Origin: Hydractinia symbiolongicarpus
Taxonomy: Eukaryota > Cnidaria > Hydrozoa > Anthoathecata > Hydractiniidae
DNA length: 64,000 nt
Reading direction: 5' to 3'
Assembly (NCBI RefSeq): GCF_029227915.1
Contig: NC_079886.1
Span: 24,838,501 to 24,902,500 of the forward strand
The notes beneath the pieces are model-generated. The model saw only the letters and a list, made by a program, of their open reading frames with translations. It did not search any database and had not been told where the DNA came from. Shown here in pieces: positions 55,373 through 64,000 of this stretch. The translations under genes were made by a program, and so were the position numbers. Numbering within the stretch: the first letter of the stretch is position 1; each line of letters begins with the position of its first letter.

Positions 55373-57000
55373 AGTTAATTGAAATAAATAAATAAAACAA
55401 TCTTTTTAATGTTTTGAGTCCACTTTGTAGCTATTGCTTGGCTATCGCTATTCTTTTTGTTTTGTGAAGCAAATTTTCGCGTGGGGAAAATATAGATTCT
55501 GTAATGATCAAATATTTGTACTTTTTCTAAGCCTGAATTTTTTAATTGTCTGCCAGTAAAACAAAATGAAATAATATATTTCATCAATCCTTACTGTTCA
55601 AACCAACGTTCTTTAAAATATCAAGTTTTTAAAGCATGAAAAATACAAGAAATGATAAAAAAACAGACAAAATTATTGCTTGAAAATTTACATGGCTCTT
55701 AAACAAATAAAAAACGAATTAGAAACATGTATAAATCACCAACAAATGATACCTAATATAGTCAGTTTTAGTCGATTAACAACAACATAGTTATAGCATA
55801 GTCACAAGAAGAAGAATGATCTGGATTATTGTTCTTTCTTCTGTAAAGGCACTAATTTTATAAAAATGGCTACGAAAAGGAGGATTCAAAATTATTAAAA
55901 GTTCTTGATGAAGTTTTGGAAGCAATTTAAAGTCTTAATTTATAACACGTGACGCTTTCGAAGTATAACTAAAAATAATTGTCAATAAAATTCCTTTCAA
56001 AGAAAAAACTTAAACTCTAAACTTAAGAAAAGACTTAAACTGTAGTTGGCTAGTTAGCTAATTCTACTTAGAAGTTTTAGCTCAAGTTTTCGTGATTTCA
56101 TATTTGCTGCAGAGTAATACGTTGTTTTTCTGTGGAAAAAGTTTGTTTTGTTTTGATAGTCAGCTAGCTGTCAAAGCTAGTCTTCTATTTAGCAGAACAA
56201 CCAATCAAAATATCTTTGTTTGACCAGCATCAATTTAGTCTCGCGAAATTTTAAGACAAAATAGTTCTCAATCAAGTTGTTGACAGTATAGCTAGCTATA
56301 CAACTAGCTAGCTATTAGTAAATCTTTTCTCTTTCTTTTTGCAGTTGAGGGTGCAAATAATGTTTCGTAGTTAATTTCAAAAAATTTTTTCTCCTTTTCG
56401 AAAGATGTTGAAGGGAAGTCAATTTTTTATTGATGTATTTTGAAAATAATTTGTTTAATCCAAAGAATATGTTCTTTTTCGTTGTCATGTAATAACATTA
56501 AAAAAACAGCTTTTTTTATAGCTACAAAATTAAAAAACACATTATAGATGAGGAACTTCTCCCAATCTCATAGGTCAATAGTCATGTGGGAGTAACCAAA
56601 AGACCTTGTGAACGATATGTATATAGTGCTATTGACCTTGTAAAATTGTTGGGTGATCAATAAAAGTCATTCAATATCCTGTGAAACAAAGTTAATTTGC
56701 TCTTTTACAAAAATGAATGACCAAATATAACTCTGCTTGTTATCAATTCCAAAAAAAAACATTACTTTTTGGAAGATATGGTGTGTTTGCGAATTTATAC
56801 AACAAGATCATCGTAAGCAACACTTATGTAGCATTTCAAATACAAAAAATAATCAGTCGGTTTAATGTCATTAGTAGTTCTAGGGAGCCGTTTGATACTG
56901 TTTTTTTTTTAAAAAATCACGGTCAAACTCTCATAAAAAATATCATACAGAATTTTGTTTGTGACGTGACAGCTGTTCACACACCTCATCACGACAAAAT
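55373..57000. other. Intergenic, no gene supported
   Basis: Short ORFs only. Several CTAGCTAGCT words occur at 56280-56310. The direct repeat TCCGCTGATCATCA at 57000-57035 may mark the start of the viral-like element. Confidence 0.4.
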
Positions 57001-57034
57001 CCGCTGATCATCAGAAAAAGTCCGCTGATCATCA

Positions 57035-57045
57035 ACGCATGCGCA
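57035..57045 (+). promoter_or_regulatory. ATG-containing palindrome ACGCATGCGCA
   Basis: Same 11-mer as at 60992-61002 and (reversed) 27641-27651. The ATG opens the 57039 reading frame; a related GCATGCGCAAAA follows at 57067. Confidence 0.5.
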
Positions 57046-57368
57046 GCAAGGCCCACGTGACAAAAAAGCATGCGCAAAACATGTTCAAACAAGCCACGGC
57101 GAACACCGGCACCACTTCAAAAAATCTGTATGTAATAAAAGATGAAGTTCAAGAATGCAACAAACTATATAGCACCGTGTCGGCACCAGTGGCAGCAACT
57201 TGCGACGCTCTTACCGATCGATTACAGAGTGTCGGGATACCGTTGCATTCTACTACAACAAGCCAAAGGAACAAATTTCGGAAAGGACAACGCTTTATGA
57301 CGAGATCAAAGAGGAAGCACGGGAAGACTAAACGGAGGACTATCAGGGGGACGATATCCAAAAGTTAG
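57039..57368 (+). CDS. Element ORF upstream of polB, unknown, probably truncated
   Basis: Starts MRSKAHVTKKHAQN at the ATG within the palindrome. The small-element repeat protein also starts MRSK because the two start regions share ATGCGCAGYAARG. The middle (KDEVQECNKLYSTVSAPVAA) has ordinary composition; the last 40 residues are Arg/Lys-rich and another frame there (YDEIKEEARED) looks equally plausible, so a frameshift near 57270 is likely. Confidence 0.4.
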   Translation: MRSKAHVTKKHAQNMFKQATANTGTTSKNLYVIKDEVQECNKLYSTVSAPVAATCDALTDRLQSVGIPLHSTTTSQRNKFRKGQRFMTRSKRKHGKTKRRTIRGTISKS

Positions 57369-58636
57369 AAGATGGAAATAGGATCACAACATGGCGGTTC
57401 AACCAGCATTTGAACCAACCTCTAACAGACGCAATTATGCAAAAAATTACGTCACACATAGAAATGCGCGTTAAGGTTGTGTAGCTTCAGCTGTGATATT
57501 TACAAGGGTGGAGGTGGCGTGTCTGATTACCGAAAAACTAAGAGCTCCAGGTCACTATCAAGCATCGCGGAAATTGAAGCTTTCGTAGAAGAATGCGAAA
57601 TGAGGCGTCTCGATCTAGAGGATGGCAAGTTTTGGAGTTAGGCATATTTACCACCTGTTAGGACCACCGAGACCCCAGGAGCATATCAGGGGAAAATCGT
57701 TTTCGATCACGTACACCTCTTCCGGGATACAGCCTGGGAATGTGAGAAACCCCCAAAAATTAACAGGTATTTTAAGAAAGATTTCAGACCCTACCCCCAC
57801 TACGTTGTATTCGACTTTGAAGCCCTCCTATCACAGGCAGGCAATTAGAGGCAAACCTTTGATTTAACGTATCTTTCGAGACATGTTCCCATAATGGTTG
57901 GTATTGTCGATAGTTTGAATAGCCACCCAACATTCATTGAGCACGAAAATTCCAAGGTCTTGGTTAAACAGTTTGTGGAGGGGCTGGAAAAGAGGCAGGC
58001 CCTCACTAGGTCGAGAGAATGTACCCAAAACCTGAGGATTTTGATATGCTCCCCAAAAAAGAATAAGGAAGTGTGGAATGAGTGGGTAAACCAGGTAGCT
58101 ATAATTGGATTCAATAGCGGCATATATGATATCAACCTGATCAAACGGTATTTTGTCGAAGAAATTGCGCAAGGCGATAAGATCAAGGTGGTGAAGAATG
58201 ACAACGAATACATGTTCCTCACAACATCAAGGTTTAAATTTCTCGACATTAAGAATTTTCTTGCTCCTGGTATAAGCTACGGCAGTTGGTGCAAATCTCT
58301 GGAATGTAAGCTTGAGAAGCTCGTGTTTCCATATGAGTGGTTAACAAGCTACGAAAAGTTGAACCATGTTAGGCCTGTGGTGCACGAGTAAAGGGTACAA
58401 AGGGTACAGGGTATTCAAGGTATTATGACTTTTACAAGCGAGGCTGCGTCACCATGATAGACTGGTTGCGTAAGTACAACCTATCCGGTCTGGAACCTTT
58501 CATTGCAGCCGTGAATAGGACGAGGTTGCATTAACACGACAATGAGATCGACATTTTAAAGGATGCAGTAAGTATTCCAGGCGTGTCAATGTAGGTACCA
58601 AGAAAAAGACGTGATGGGTATCAGGTCTCACGTGTA

Positions 58637-58684
58637 CCCACAAGTGTAAAACCCCACAAGTGTAAAACCCCACAAGTGTAAAAC
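58637..58684. repeat. Three tandem CACAAGTGTAAAACC units
   Basis: A 15-16-bp tandem repeat within the polymerase pseudogene just before motif A, consistent with slippage after the gene was dead. Confidence 0.85.
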
Positions 58685-59490
58685 TATTCTAGGATACGAC
58701 TCAAACATGTTCTACCTGAGTACCTTGATGCAAGGCTTTCCTTGTGGGAAGCTTTTAGGGATGCTAAAAACTGAAAAAATCCTACTGTATACACCTTTGT
58801 TGAAATGGCACCTTGACCATGCGCTAAAGGTTACTGCTTTTCACCAGTTCCTCACTCGAGGTAAGCCCTTTGCATTGTTTCCCAAGAAGATTGCGGATGC
58901 ACAATGAGAAGCTAATGAAGACCCCGCGTATTGCGGGGGATACGGCCAAGTTGAAGGGGAACTTGTTCTACGGCAAGATGATTGAAAACCTAGCAAGACA
59001 TGCAAATACTACGTTCACGAGGGATGAAAAGGAAGTTTATGCAGCCCCCCGAAGCTCATACCTCGAAGATCTCGAAGGAATTGGAGATGCGTTTGAGCTC
59101 AGAAGGGGCAAACACAAGTGTGGTATTGCGGTATATCAACTAGCCAAACTTCGTATGTTGGAATTTTACTATGACTCCCTGGAAAAGTACGCGGATCGCC
59201 GAAACTTTGAGTATATTTATATGGACACTGACAGTGCCTATTTTACCATCTCTGGGAAAAAGTTTGGAAATGTCGTTTGCCCCGAACGGTTGCTGAGTAC
59301 GACGAAGACGTTGAAAAATGGATCGTCACCAACAAGTACTTGAGTCGAACATGAGGGCTATTCAAGTTAGAATTTATAGGGTTTCGGATGATTGCCCTGA
59401 CGCTCAAGTGCTTTTTTGTGAAAGGTGAAGATGGTCCGAAATTTTCGTGTAAAGGCATGTCAAAGAAGCAAAATGCCGTGACTTGGTCTA

Positions 59491-59872
59491 CAATCCTGGC
59501 CAAAATTGGTTGAGAAAAGGCCAAACACATGTGGATTTATTATCTTTATTATCATTATTTTTGTTTCTGTCGTCCCATGTGAAGAGATTCTCTGTTTAGT
59601 TGACATAAACTAGCCAGCAAAATTGTGGTATGTGTATACTAAAACAGTGCAGGTTTTCACTTGTAGAATAGTAGCTAGTTTCCAGTCCCCCTCTCCCCCC
59701 ATTTCAATGTTGAAGTCATTGTCACAGTTTGAAAAATGCAGTTGGCCACTCAACCCACAGCCAGCCATTGGCTTCAACATTGAAATGGGGGGAGAGGGGG
59801 GCTTGCATCTTTGTTTATCTTATAAGCTTATGTTGCAATGGAAATTTTATCAACAATTTTGGCCAGGATTGT
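59491..59872. repeat. Nested fold-back insertion in the polymerase pseudogene
   Basis: Outer perfect 19-bp arms (ACAATCCTGGCCAAAATTG at 59491-59509, inverted at 59854-59872) and inner perfect 29-bp arms (59687-59715 and 59772-59800, beginning CCCCTCTCCCCCCATTTCA). The reading frame of the polymerase C-terminus resumes after it. Confidence 0.85.
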
Positions 59873-60139
59873 AGGTACCTGAGCACGTTAAAGGGTGGTC
59901 TAGACACTACCAAAAATTTAAGTTTTCGAGTGCACAACCAGGAGATGATTACGTACGAACAAAAAAAGCTCGGGCTCTCGGCATTTTATGACAAGGGAGT
60001 TGTACATCACGACGGGATACATACCTCTCCGCTTACGGTTTAAGCTAATAAACATGGAAGTGTGTTTGTATATCTCTGTAATACTACCTTATGCCCTGAT
60101 CGCGTTTTGTTTTTTCGTTATAAAAGGTTATTAATAAAG

Positions 60140-60625
60140 ATGTCAGAGCTTGCACAAGTATTCGACTCCGCACAAGCCTGTGAACATATCGAAAAACCCA
60201 TCGATAAGCGCCAGGTTCTCAAGGAAGCTCTGCGTAAAGGCAAAGGGCATCTTTTACCGAAAAAATGCACAGAAGGCTTTGTTGATAAGGCTCCTGATGA
60301 GGCCATCAAGAGGGTACATACCGAGTACGTACCACGCGAGCTTTAAGAAAAAGCAGAAAAAACGGCCAAGGCGTTATGTACCCACGTAGTTAACCTATAC
60401 GCAAATCTAATTGGGAACTTTGTAGACATTGATAGTGTTGACGATCTCCGAAAAGATATCGAAGAAGAACCGATAATTAGAGGCACCATGGCAGATCTCG
60501 GGATTCTTGTGTACTGTACAATTGTCAGGTGTTTAGCACCTATCTTGGTGGTGGGACACACGGCCCGGCATATGAGCAAAAAGAGGATGAAGCGGAGACT
60601 AAAGAGAAAGATCCTTGAGGATTAG
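60140..60625 (+). pseudogene. Element membrane-associated protein, 161 codons with one in-frame stop
   Basis: A single frame from ATG 60140 to TAG 60623-60625, interrupted by TAA at 60344-60346. The N-terminal part is charged (ACEHIEKPIDKRQVLKEALR). The part after the stop has helices (LRKDIEEEPIIRGTMADLG), one hydrophobic segment (LVYCTIVRCLAPILVV) and a basic end (SKKRMKRRLKRKILED). A plausible virion or membrane accessory protein of the element; no known domain. Confidence 0.6.
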
Positions 60626-60657
60626 GTAAAATTTCTTTTAAGTCTGGCTTATAGGAA

Positions 60658-60942
60658 ATGAGTGAGAAAGAGCAGAGACAAGAAGAGAAGGTCATAACAA
60701 GACCAAAAAAGCATCCGGGAAGGGTTGCGCAGGGTCACAAGTTGGCGGCACTGATGAAGAAAAGGAAGGAAGAAATGAAACACCAAGAGGGTACCGTAGA
60801 ATCTACGGTGAAAACCCCTTCTGGGGCAAGTTCAGTAGTATTAGGGAGTGAATTTAAGTACGCTTTTCGCTCCTTTTACACCTTTACCCGCAAAAACCCC
60901 GCTTCCACCACTTCCACCACCACCTCATCCCAAAATCGGTAA
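60658..60942 (+). CDS. Small basic element protein
   Basis: MSEKEQRQEEKVITRPKKHP then GRVAQGHKLAALMKKRKEE: Lys/Arg-rich, helical, possibly DNA-binding or virion-packaged (inference). From about 60850 the annotated frame becomes Ser/Thr-rich, while the neighbouring frame gives a Pro-rich tail (KTPLPPLPPPPHPK), so a frameshift there is likely. Confidence 0.5.
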   Translation: MSEKEQRQEEKVITRPKKHPGRVAQGHKLAALMKKRKEEMKHQEGTVESTVKTPSGASSVVLGSEFKYAFRSFYTFTRKNPASTTSTTTSSQNR

Positions 60943-60991
60943 ATCCGACGTCATCCGAAAATAAAATTTGAAAAATACCGATTCCGATAAT

Positions 60992-61002
60992 ACGCATGCG
61001 CA
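60992..61002 (+). promoter_or_regulatory. ATG-containing palindrome ACGCATGCGCA
   Basis: Third copy of the 11-mer, 82 bp before the repeat-protein ATG at 61084. A GGGAAATTCCCC palindrome-like word follows at 61038; the small element also has GGGGAATTCCCC upstream of its repeat protein. Confidence 0.5.
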
Positions 61003-61083
61003 AAAACATATACTCATAGTATACACAATATAAGTAAGGGAAATTCCCCAATTAATGTTCCTGACAGGCTCAAGACGCGAGAC

Positions 61084-61326
61084 ATGTGTAATATGGCGGT
61101 TCGAGATAGACCCCATCTACTCGAGTTTGTTCTGGACTGGTTCGTGACCCAGGACATGTGTAGTAGCACTGATCTTCGATTGCTCGATGCTGATCGTCGG
61201 CGGAAGGCGGAAAAGGCCAGGATTAGGGAAGAGATACTTCCAATAGCGTGGCATCCTGATATAGTCATTAATTGGTGTTTTTCCGAGGATGAAAAGGCGG
61301 ACCTCAAGCTCTTGTGGAGTAAATAA
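61084..61326 (+). CDS. DUF4116-like repeat protein, short form, 80 aa
   Basis: One repeat (RPHLLEFVLDWFVTQDMCSS) plus the conserved C-terminal module (KARIREEILPIAWHPD, NWCFSEDEKADLKLLW). Homologue of 27174-27647, which has nearly three repeats. It ends TAA immediately followed by the ATG of the Cys-rich gene. Confidence 0.75.
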   Translation: MCNMAVRDRPHLLEFVLDWFVTQDMCSSTDLRLLDADRRRKAEKARIREEILPIAWHPDIVINWCFSEDEKADLKLLWSK

Positions 61327-61485
61327 ATGATTCAGTATTGTGATGAATGTGAAAGCGAGCTCGATGGATATGATAGATGCTCCTGTGGACGGAGATTCGT
61401 CATAAAAGGTAAACTGCTTTGCTGTTACTGCTGGTATGAGTATATTACGTATAATGGTGGGTGGTGTACTTGTGAAAATTCCTAG
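61327..61485 (+). CDS. Cys-rich micro-protein, 52 aa (zinc-ribbon-like)
   Basis: Eight cysteines: YCDEC, RCSCGRRFVIK, LCCYC, WCTC. Homologue of 26810-26944; both have C-x2-C, RC-x-CGRRFV-x-K and LC-x-YC in order. It directly follows the repeat protein (TAA|ATG). Structure suggests a zinc ribbon; no function known. Confidence 0.75.
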   Translation: MIQYCDECESELDGYDRCSCGRRFVIKGKLLCCYCWYEYITYNGGWCTCENS

Positions 61486-62113
61486 TTGGGGGTTCAATTT
61501 CCATAAATAAAGGGATATTTAAATTTGCTAACGAGAATGTTAACTCAAGAGACTTTTATGCCAAAGCGACTCCACTTAATATCGAAGACATAAACATTGA
61601 AAATATTGTGCTAAGCGATCCTATTCCAGCAAACAAGGGCAGAGATGAACGTTTCGTTATTGGTTATAAAAATAGTGACAACAAGTTATCCCCTCTATTG
61701 ATCAAAACACCCAAAAAGCTCTATTCCGAAGGTGCCTCGCGTTATGATGAGGGCTGCTCCCTTACCATGTCATTCGATATATATAACCATCCCGAGTGGC
61801 TAAAGAAGTATGAGAGTATCCTGACCAAGGTAGAGTCCTTGGAAGGTCATTGCTTCACCACCCCACCTGTGAAAAAAGGTAATATTCAACTATAAAAAAG
61901 GGTGAAATTATAGCCGCGATTCATAAGGTAAAATATAAAGATATTGCAACACAAACACTTGGGCCTTATTGCAAGCCATGCTCGGATATCGCGGCCATGA
62001 AAATACTCGATGAGTACATCAGAGGCCTGAAGGTGAGACAGAAACGAAATATCATCTATAACGGTGATTTTATGATCGATAAAGATACAGGTGAAGTGCT
62101 TGGTGTGGTATAG
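61476..62113 (+). CDS. Candidate ssDNA-binding-like protein, split between two frames
   Basis: Frame 1 is open from about 61476 to TAA 61893-61895 without an upstream ATG: DFYAKATPLNIEDINIENIV, SDPIPANKG, SPLLIKTPKKLYSEGASRYD, TMSFDIYNHPEW. Frame 2 continues from about 61897 to TAG 62111-62113: KVKYKDIATQTLGPYCKPCS and IYNGDFMIDKDTGEVLGVV. The small element has a remnant of the first part. The pattern (TPK, SxYD, short beta-rich LSF, acidic helix) recalls ssDNA-binding proteins of large DNA viruses; this is inference. Either two genes or one with a frameshift near 61893. Confidence 0.5.
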
Positions 62114-62160
62114 TATGCTCAAAATTTTGTGAGATGTATCTCACAAATGTAACAAAAAAT

Positions 62161-62646
62161 ATGGAGCAAATCAAGAAATGTTCACAATGCAAAAGGTCTT
62201 TATCTTTTGCATATTCCAGAATTAACAAGCGCAATGGGCAATGGACCAAACAATGTATCAAATGCCTTGATATTGTAAAGGCGTCGATGGAGCGAAACAA
62301 ATGCCATCATAAAAATAATCAGGGTTTTGTAAAGAATGTGATTTCCCTGGATATTCTAAGTAGGATTCACCATGCCCTAAACAATGACACTGAGATAGCA
62401 TCCACAGAGTACCTAGGGTGCGGCATCTGTACATTTATTGGGCATATCCAGGACCAATTTAGAGATGGGATGTGCTGGAACAATAGAGGTCAGTGGGAAT
62501 TTGATCATAAGGTGCCGGTTAAATATAAAGAAAATAATGCCCTACCCAGTATGGAGATACAGCTCGCGCGGTTACATTATACCAACATGGAACCATTGTG
62601 GGCAATAGAAAATCAATCGAAAGGCTATCGATTCATCACTGAATAG
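62161..62646 (+). CDS. HNH endonuclease with N-terminal Cys4 zinc site, 161 aa
   Basis: Start taken at 62161 (MEQIKKCSQCKRSL); an upstream in-frame ATG at 62134 would add nine residues. C-x2-C pairs KKCSQC and KQCIKCLD form a zinc site, followed by C-x2-C (GCGIC). The HNH core is FDHKVPVKY ... LHYTNMEPLWAIENQSKG, with the DH pair, Asn and the final N-x2-K in place. Intact frame. HNH genes are common hitchhikers in viral and mobile genomes. AATAAA at 62656-62661 follows. Confidence 0.8.
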   Translation: MEQIKKCSQCKRSLSFAYSRINKRNGQWTKQCIKCLDIVKASMERNKCHHKNNQGFVKNVISLDILSRIHHALNNDTEIASTEYLGCGICTFIGHIQDQFRDGMCWNNRGQWEFDHKVPVKYKENNALPSMEIQLARLHYTNMEPLWAIENQSKGYRFITE

Positions 62647-62682
62647 AGTCGGTTCAATAAAAATGAATGATTTAAAAAAAAT

Positions 62683-63264
62683 TTAGATTTTGGCTATTAA
62701 TTGTTGCCTTTCTTGGTTATTGATCGTTTCCACGATCTTTTTTGTACGTTGTCGAATCTGCTCCTTTAACAGCATATAGTTTTGCTTCTCTTGGTTTATC
62801 AGTGAAAATTCATAATCACTTATCACTCCATTCTCGATGACTTTCGAAATCAAATCGACAATACTATTCAGCTTAGTCTCTGCAAGGAGTCTTATTGAGT
62901 CATGCTTCTTACGTTTATAGTTTAATTTCTTCCCACCTTGTTTTAAAGCAGTCTGTCCTAATCCAACGGCAATGCTGATCCCTCCCATCGCGACGGCTAG
63001 AGAAACTCCGATGCCGCTGAGCATACTAGCGATACCTACGCCTGATGTTATCACGCTTATGCCGAGCAATCCGTGGTCCATATAATGGATCCAGGTACCA
63101 TGCATTCCAAATTTCTTACTGAATTTTTCTCGCTGCTTTGCTTCATTTCGTAGGTATATTTCGATCTCTTCGATTTTCTTCAATCGATAGACTTGACTTT
63201 CATCAGGCTCATGATCCGGTGCACTCGGCGGTAAACAAGGATATAGTTTCATAACATCTTTCAT
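62683..63264 (-). CDS. Element membrane protein, 193 aa, Gly-rich hydrophobic hairpin
   Basis: Starts MKDVMKLYPCLPPSAPDHEP; helix with KKIEEIEIYLRNEAKQREKF; a Gly-rich hydrophobic pair (about residues 68-107: GISVITSGVGIASMLSGIGV...); then KKHDSIRLLAETKLNSIVDL and a long C-terminal coiled coil. The frame is intact. It starts 3 nt after the stop of the upstream minus-strand gene. A likely virion or membrane component; family name unknown to me. Confidence 0.65.
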   Translation of the reverse strand: MKDVMKLYPCLPPSAPDHEPDESQVYRLKKIEEIEIYLRNEAKQREKFSKKFGMHGTWIHYMDHGLLGISVITSGVGIASMLSGIGVSLAVAMGGISIAVGLGQTALKQGGKKLNYKRKKHDSIRLLAETKLNSIVDLISKVIENGVISDYEFSLINQEKQNYMLLKEQIRQRTKKIVETINNQERQQLIAKI

Positions 63265-63266
63265 AT

Positions 63267-63752
63267 TTATTCTATCAGTAGATGCATGGTAATTCCAACA
63301 AATGATGCGTTCTTATCGTGGTGATACTCGTCTGTTAGCATGAACTTGAGACGATCCGTGGATCCTTTCAAAGGAAGGTATACGTGGTTATCAAAATCCC
63401 ACGATAACATGTCTCCCCATGAATTTTCTTTGGTCGGAAACATAGCCAGTATCTTGGGTTTTTTTCCATTAAGAAGGCAGTCATCCTCGTCTAACTGAGG
63501 ACAAATAAGTCGTAACCTATAATATACGTCAGTTTTGTAGAAAAAATCATAGTCACCTTTGTTATAATATTTTTTACTGGGATCGTAGGGTGGACACAAA
63601 AGCTCTTGTAACGGTCGATGAATCACCAATGTGTACCCTTCATTAACCCGGAGCCTGCATACCCCATTTTTAAGCACAAAAAGCTCTACCTTGCCCTGTG
63701 CCTGGGTATTGACAATGGCCGCGATATCTTCAATTTCGTACAAACCGTTCAT
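63267..63752 (-). CDS. Candidate structural protein of the element, 161 aa
   Basis: MNGLYEIEDIAAIVNTQAQG, a beta-rich middle (CRLRVNEGYTLVIHRPLQEL; DYDFFYKTDVYYRLRLICP) and an end STDRLKFMLTDEYHHD ... GITMHLLIE that has the alternating pattern of a final beta sheet, as in minor capsid or tail-like jelly-roll proteins. Intact frame. Function is inference from pattern and position. Confidence 0.6.
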   Translation of the reverse strand: MNGLYEIEDIAAIVNTQAQGKVELFVLKNGVCRLRVNEGYTLVIHRPLQELLCPPYDPSKKYYNKGDYDFFYKTDVYYRLRLICPQLDEDDCLLNGKKPKILAMFPTKENSWGDMLSWDFDNHVYLPLKGSTDRLKFMLTDEYHHDKNASFVGITMHLLIE

Positions 63753-63777
63753 GATTTCGATTCGAGTAACTGTCTGA

Positions 63778-63924
63778 TCAGGTCCTACTTTGCGTATTGT
63801 TGCTATATATATTCAACCATGTAGGTCGAATGCTATTCGCCTTGAGAGCGATCTTAGTATCCTGCCCTAGGTACTCCTCAAATATCGTAGGCTTATCTAT
63901 ATTTGTGACATAGAGCTGTCGCAT
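63778..63924 (-). CDS. Short element ORF, 48 aa, possibly truncated
   Basis: MRQLYVTNIDKPTIFEEYLG then QDTKIALKANSIRPTWLNIY, ending at TGA 63780-63778. Its stop lies 25 bp before the next ATG; a frameshift near 63785 would extend it. It is first of the minus-strand block visible here. Confidence 0.5.
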   Translation of the reverse strand: MRQLYVTNIDKPTIFEEYLGQDTKIALKANSIRPTWLNIYSNNTQSRT

Positions 63925-64000
63925 CTTTCTTTAAGAAAGAATGAGTATATATTCGTACAACCCAAGAGCAAATTATACCCCTACGAGAGACTCAAGGGCT

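Larger units (their letters stand above)
57437..60043 (+). pseudogene. Protein-primed-type DNA polymerase B, heavily broken
   Basis: Motifs in order: exonuclease I (YVVFDFEALL, about 57800), exonuclease II (IGFNSGIYDINLI, about 58110), exonuclease III (YGSWCKSLECKLEKL, about 58275), polymerase motif A (YDSNMFYL, about 58698), LLYTPLLKWHLDH, motif B region (DTAKLKGNLFYGKM, about 58935), motif C (MDTDSAYF, about 59221), and the C-terminal FRVHNQEM...KLGLSAFYDK (59925-59995). Breaks: in-frame TAG at 57639-57641 and 57846-57848, TAA at 58389-58391, further stops and frameshifts to 58690, loss of roughly 80-100 residues between motif A and LLYTPLL, frameshifts near 58900 and 59290, and a fold-back insertion at 59491-59872. 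It cannot encode a polymerase. Confidence 0.85.
57000..64000. mobile_element. Polinton/adintovirus-like element, decayed, continues beyond the window
   Basis: A gene-dense, less AT-rich, intronless block: DNA polymerase B remnants, small plus-strand genes to 62646, and a convergent minus-strand block from 63924 to 62683 with only 36 bp between the two 3' ends. This gene density and convergence are viral, and PolB with YDSN and MDTDS motifs is typical of protein-primed polymerases of Polintons and relatives. No integrase, ATPase, protease or major capsid gene was seen in the window. The left end is uncertain, and no TIR was found. Confidence 0.75.

Overview
The window is animal nuclear DNA: AT-rich, with split genes, GT-AG introns and dense transposable elements. 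The recognisable host genes (DDRGK1, N-myristoyltransferase, a steryl-sulfatase-like gene, claudin-like genes, an AAAP/VIAAT-like transporter) are metazoan. The retrotransposon and Polinton-like protein families look like those common in cnidarians, so a hydrozoan-like cnidarian is my best guess (inference).

Layout. 0.2-8.3 kb: DDRGK1 on the minus strand, eight exons. 9.1-13.5 kb: transposon debris, including a nearly full-length non-LTR retrotransposon between DDRGK1 and the divergently transcribed NMT. 14.0-30.6 kb: NMT on the plus strand, 12 exons including a seven-codon last exon. Its introns hold MITEs, a 53-bp satellite, a second and a fossil LINE copy, and at 26.3-28.1 kb a small element with terminal inverted repeats. 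31.9-35.2 kb: a steryl-sulfatase-like gene whose active-site residues are all replaced. 38.2-41.9 kb: a minus-strand gene for a secreted low-complexity protein. 45.2-53.2 kb: two claudin-like four-TM paralogues with the same exon structure, separated by MITEs, a decayed unknown gene and a Crypton-type recombinase fragment. 54.0-55.4 kb: a frameshifted amino-acid transporter pseudogene.

57.0-64.0 kb (running off the end): a decayed Polinton/adintovirus-like element. It has a badly broken protein-primed-type DNA polymerase B, a run of small plus-strand genes (membrane protein, basic protein, DUF4116-like repeat protein, Cys-rich micro-protein, candidate ssDNA-binding protein, HNH nuclease), and a convergent minus-strand block of probable structural or membrane genes.

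The most interesting observation is that the 1.7-kb element in an NMT intron carries the same ordered cassette as the large element (DDRGK-unrelated repeat protein, then Cys-rich micro-protein abutting its neighbour as TAA|ATG, then ssDNA-binding-like protein), plus an extra 43-residue membrane micro-protein and its own 68-bp inverted termini. It looks like a miniaturised relative that kept accessory genes but no polymerase. Both elements share an 11-bp palindrome that contains an ATG at the start of genes. The second highlight is the pseudo-sulfatase. No sequence search was possible; family assignments rest on motifs read directly.
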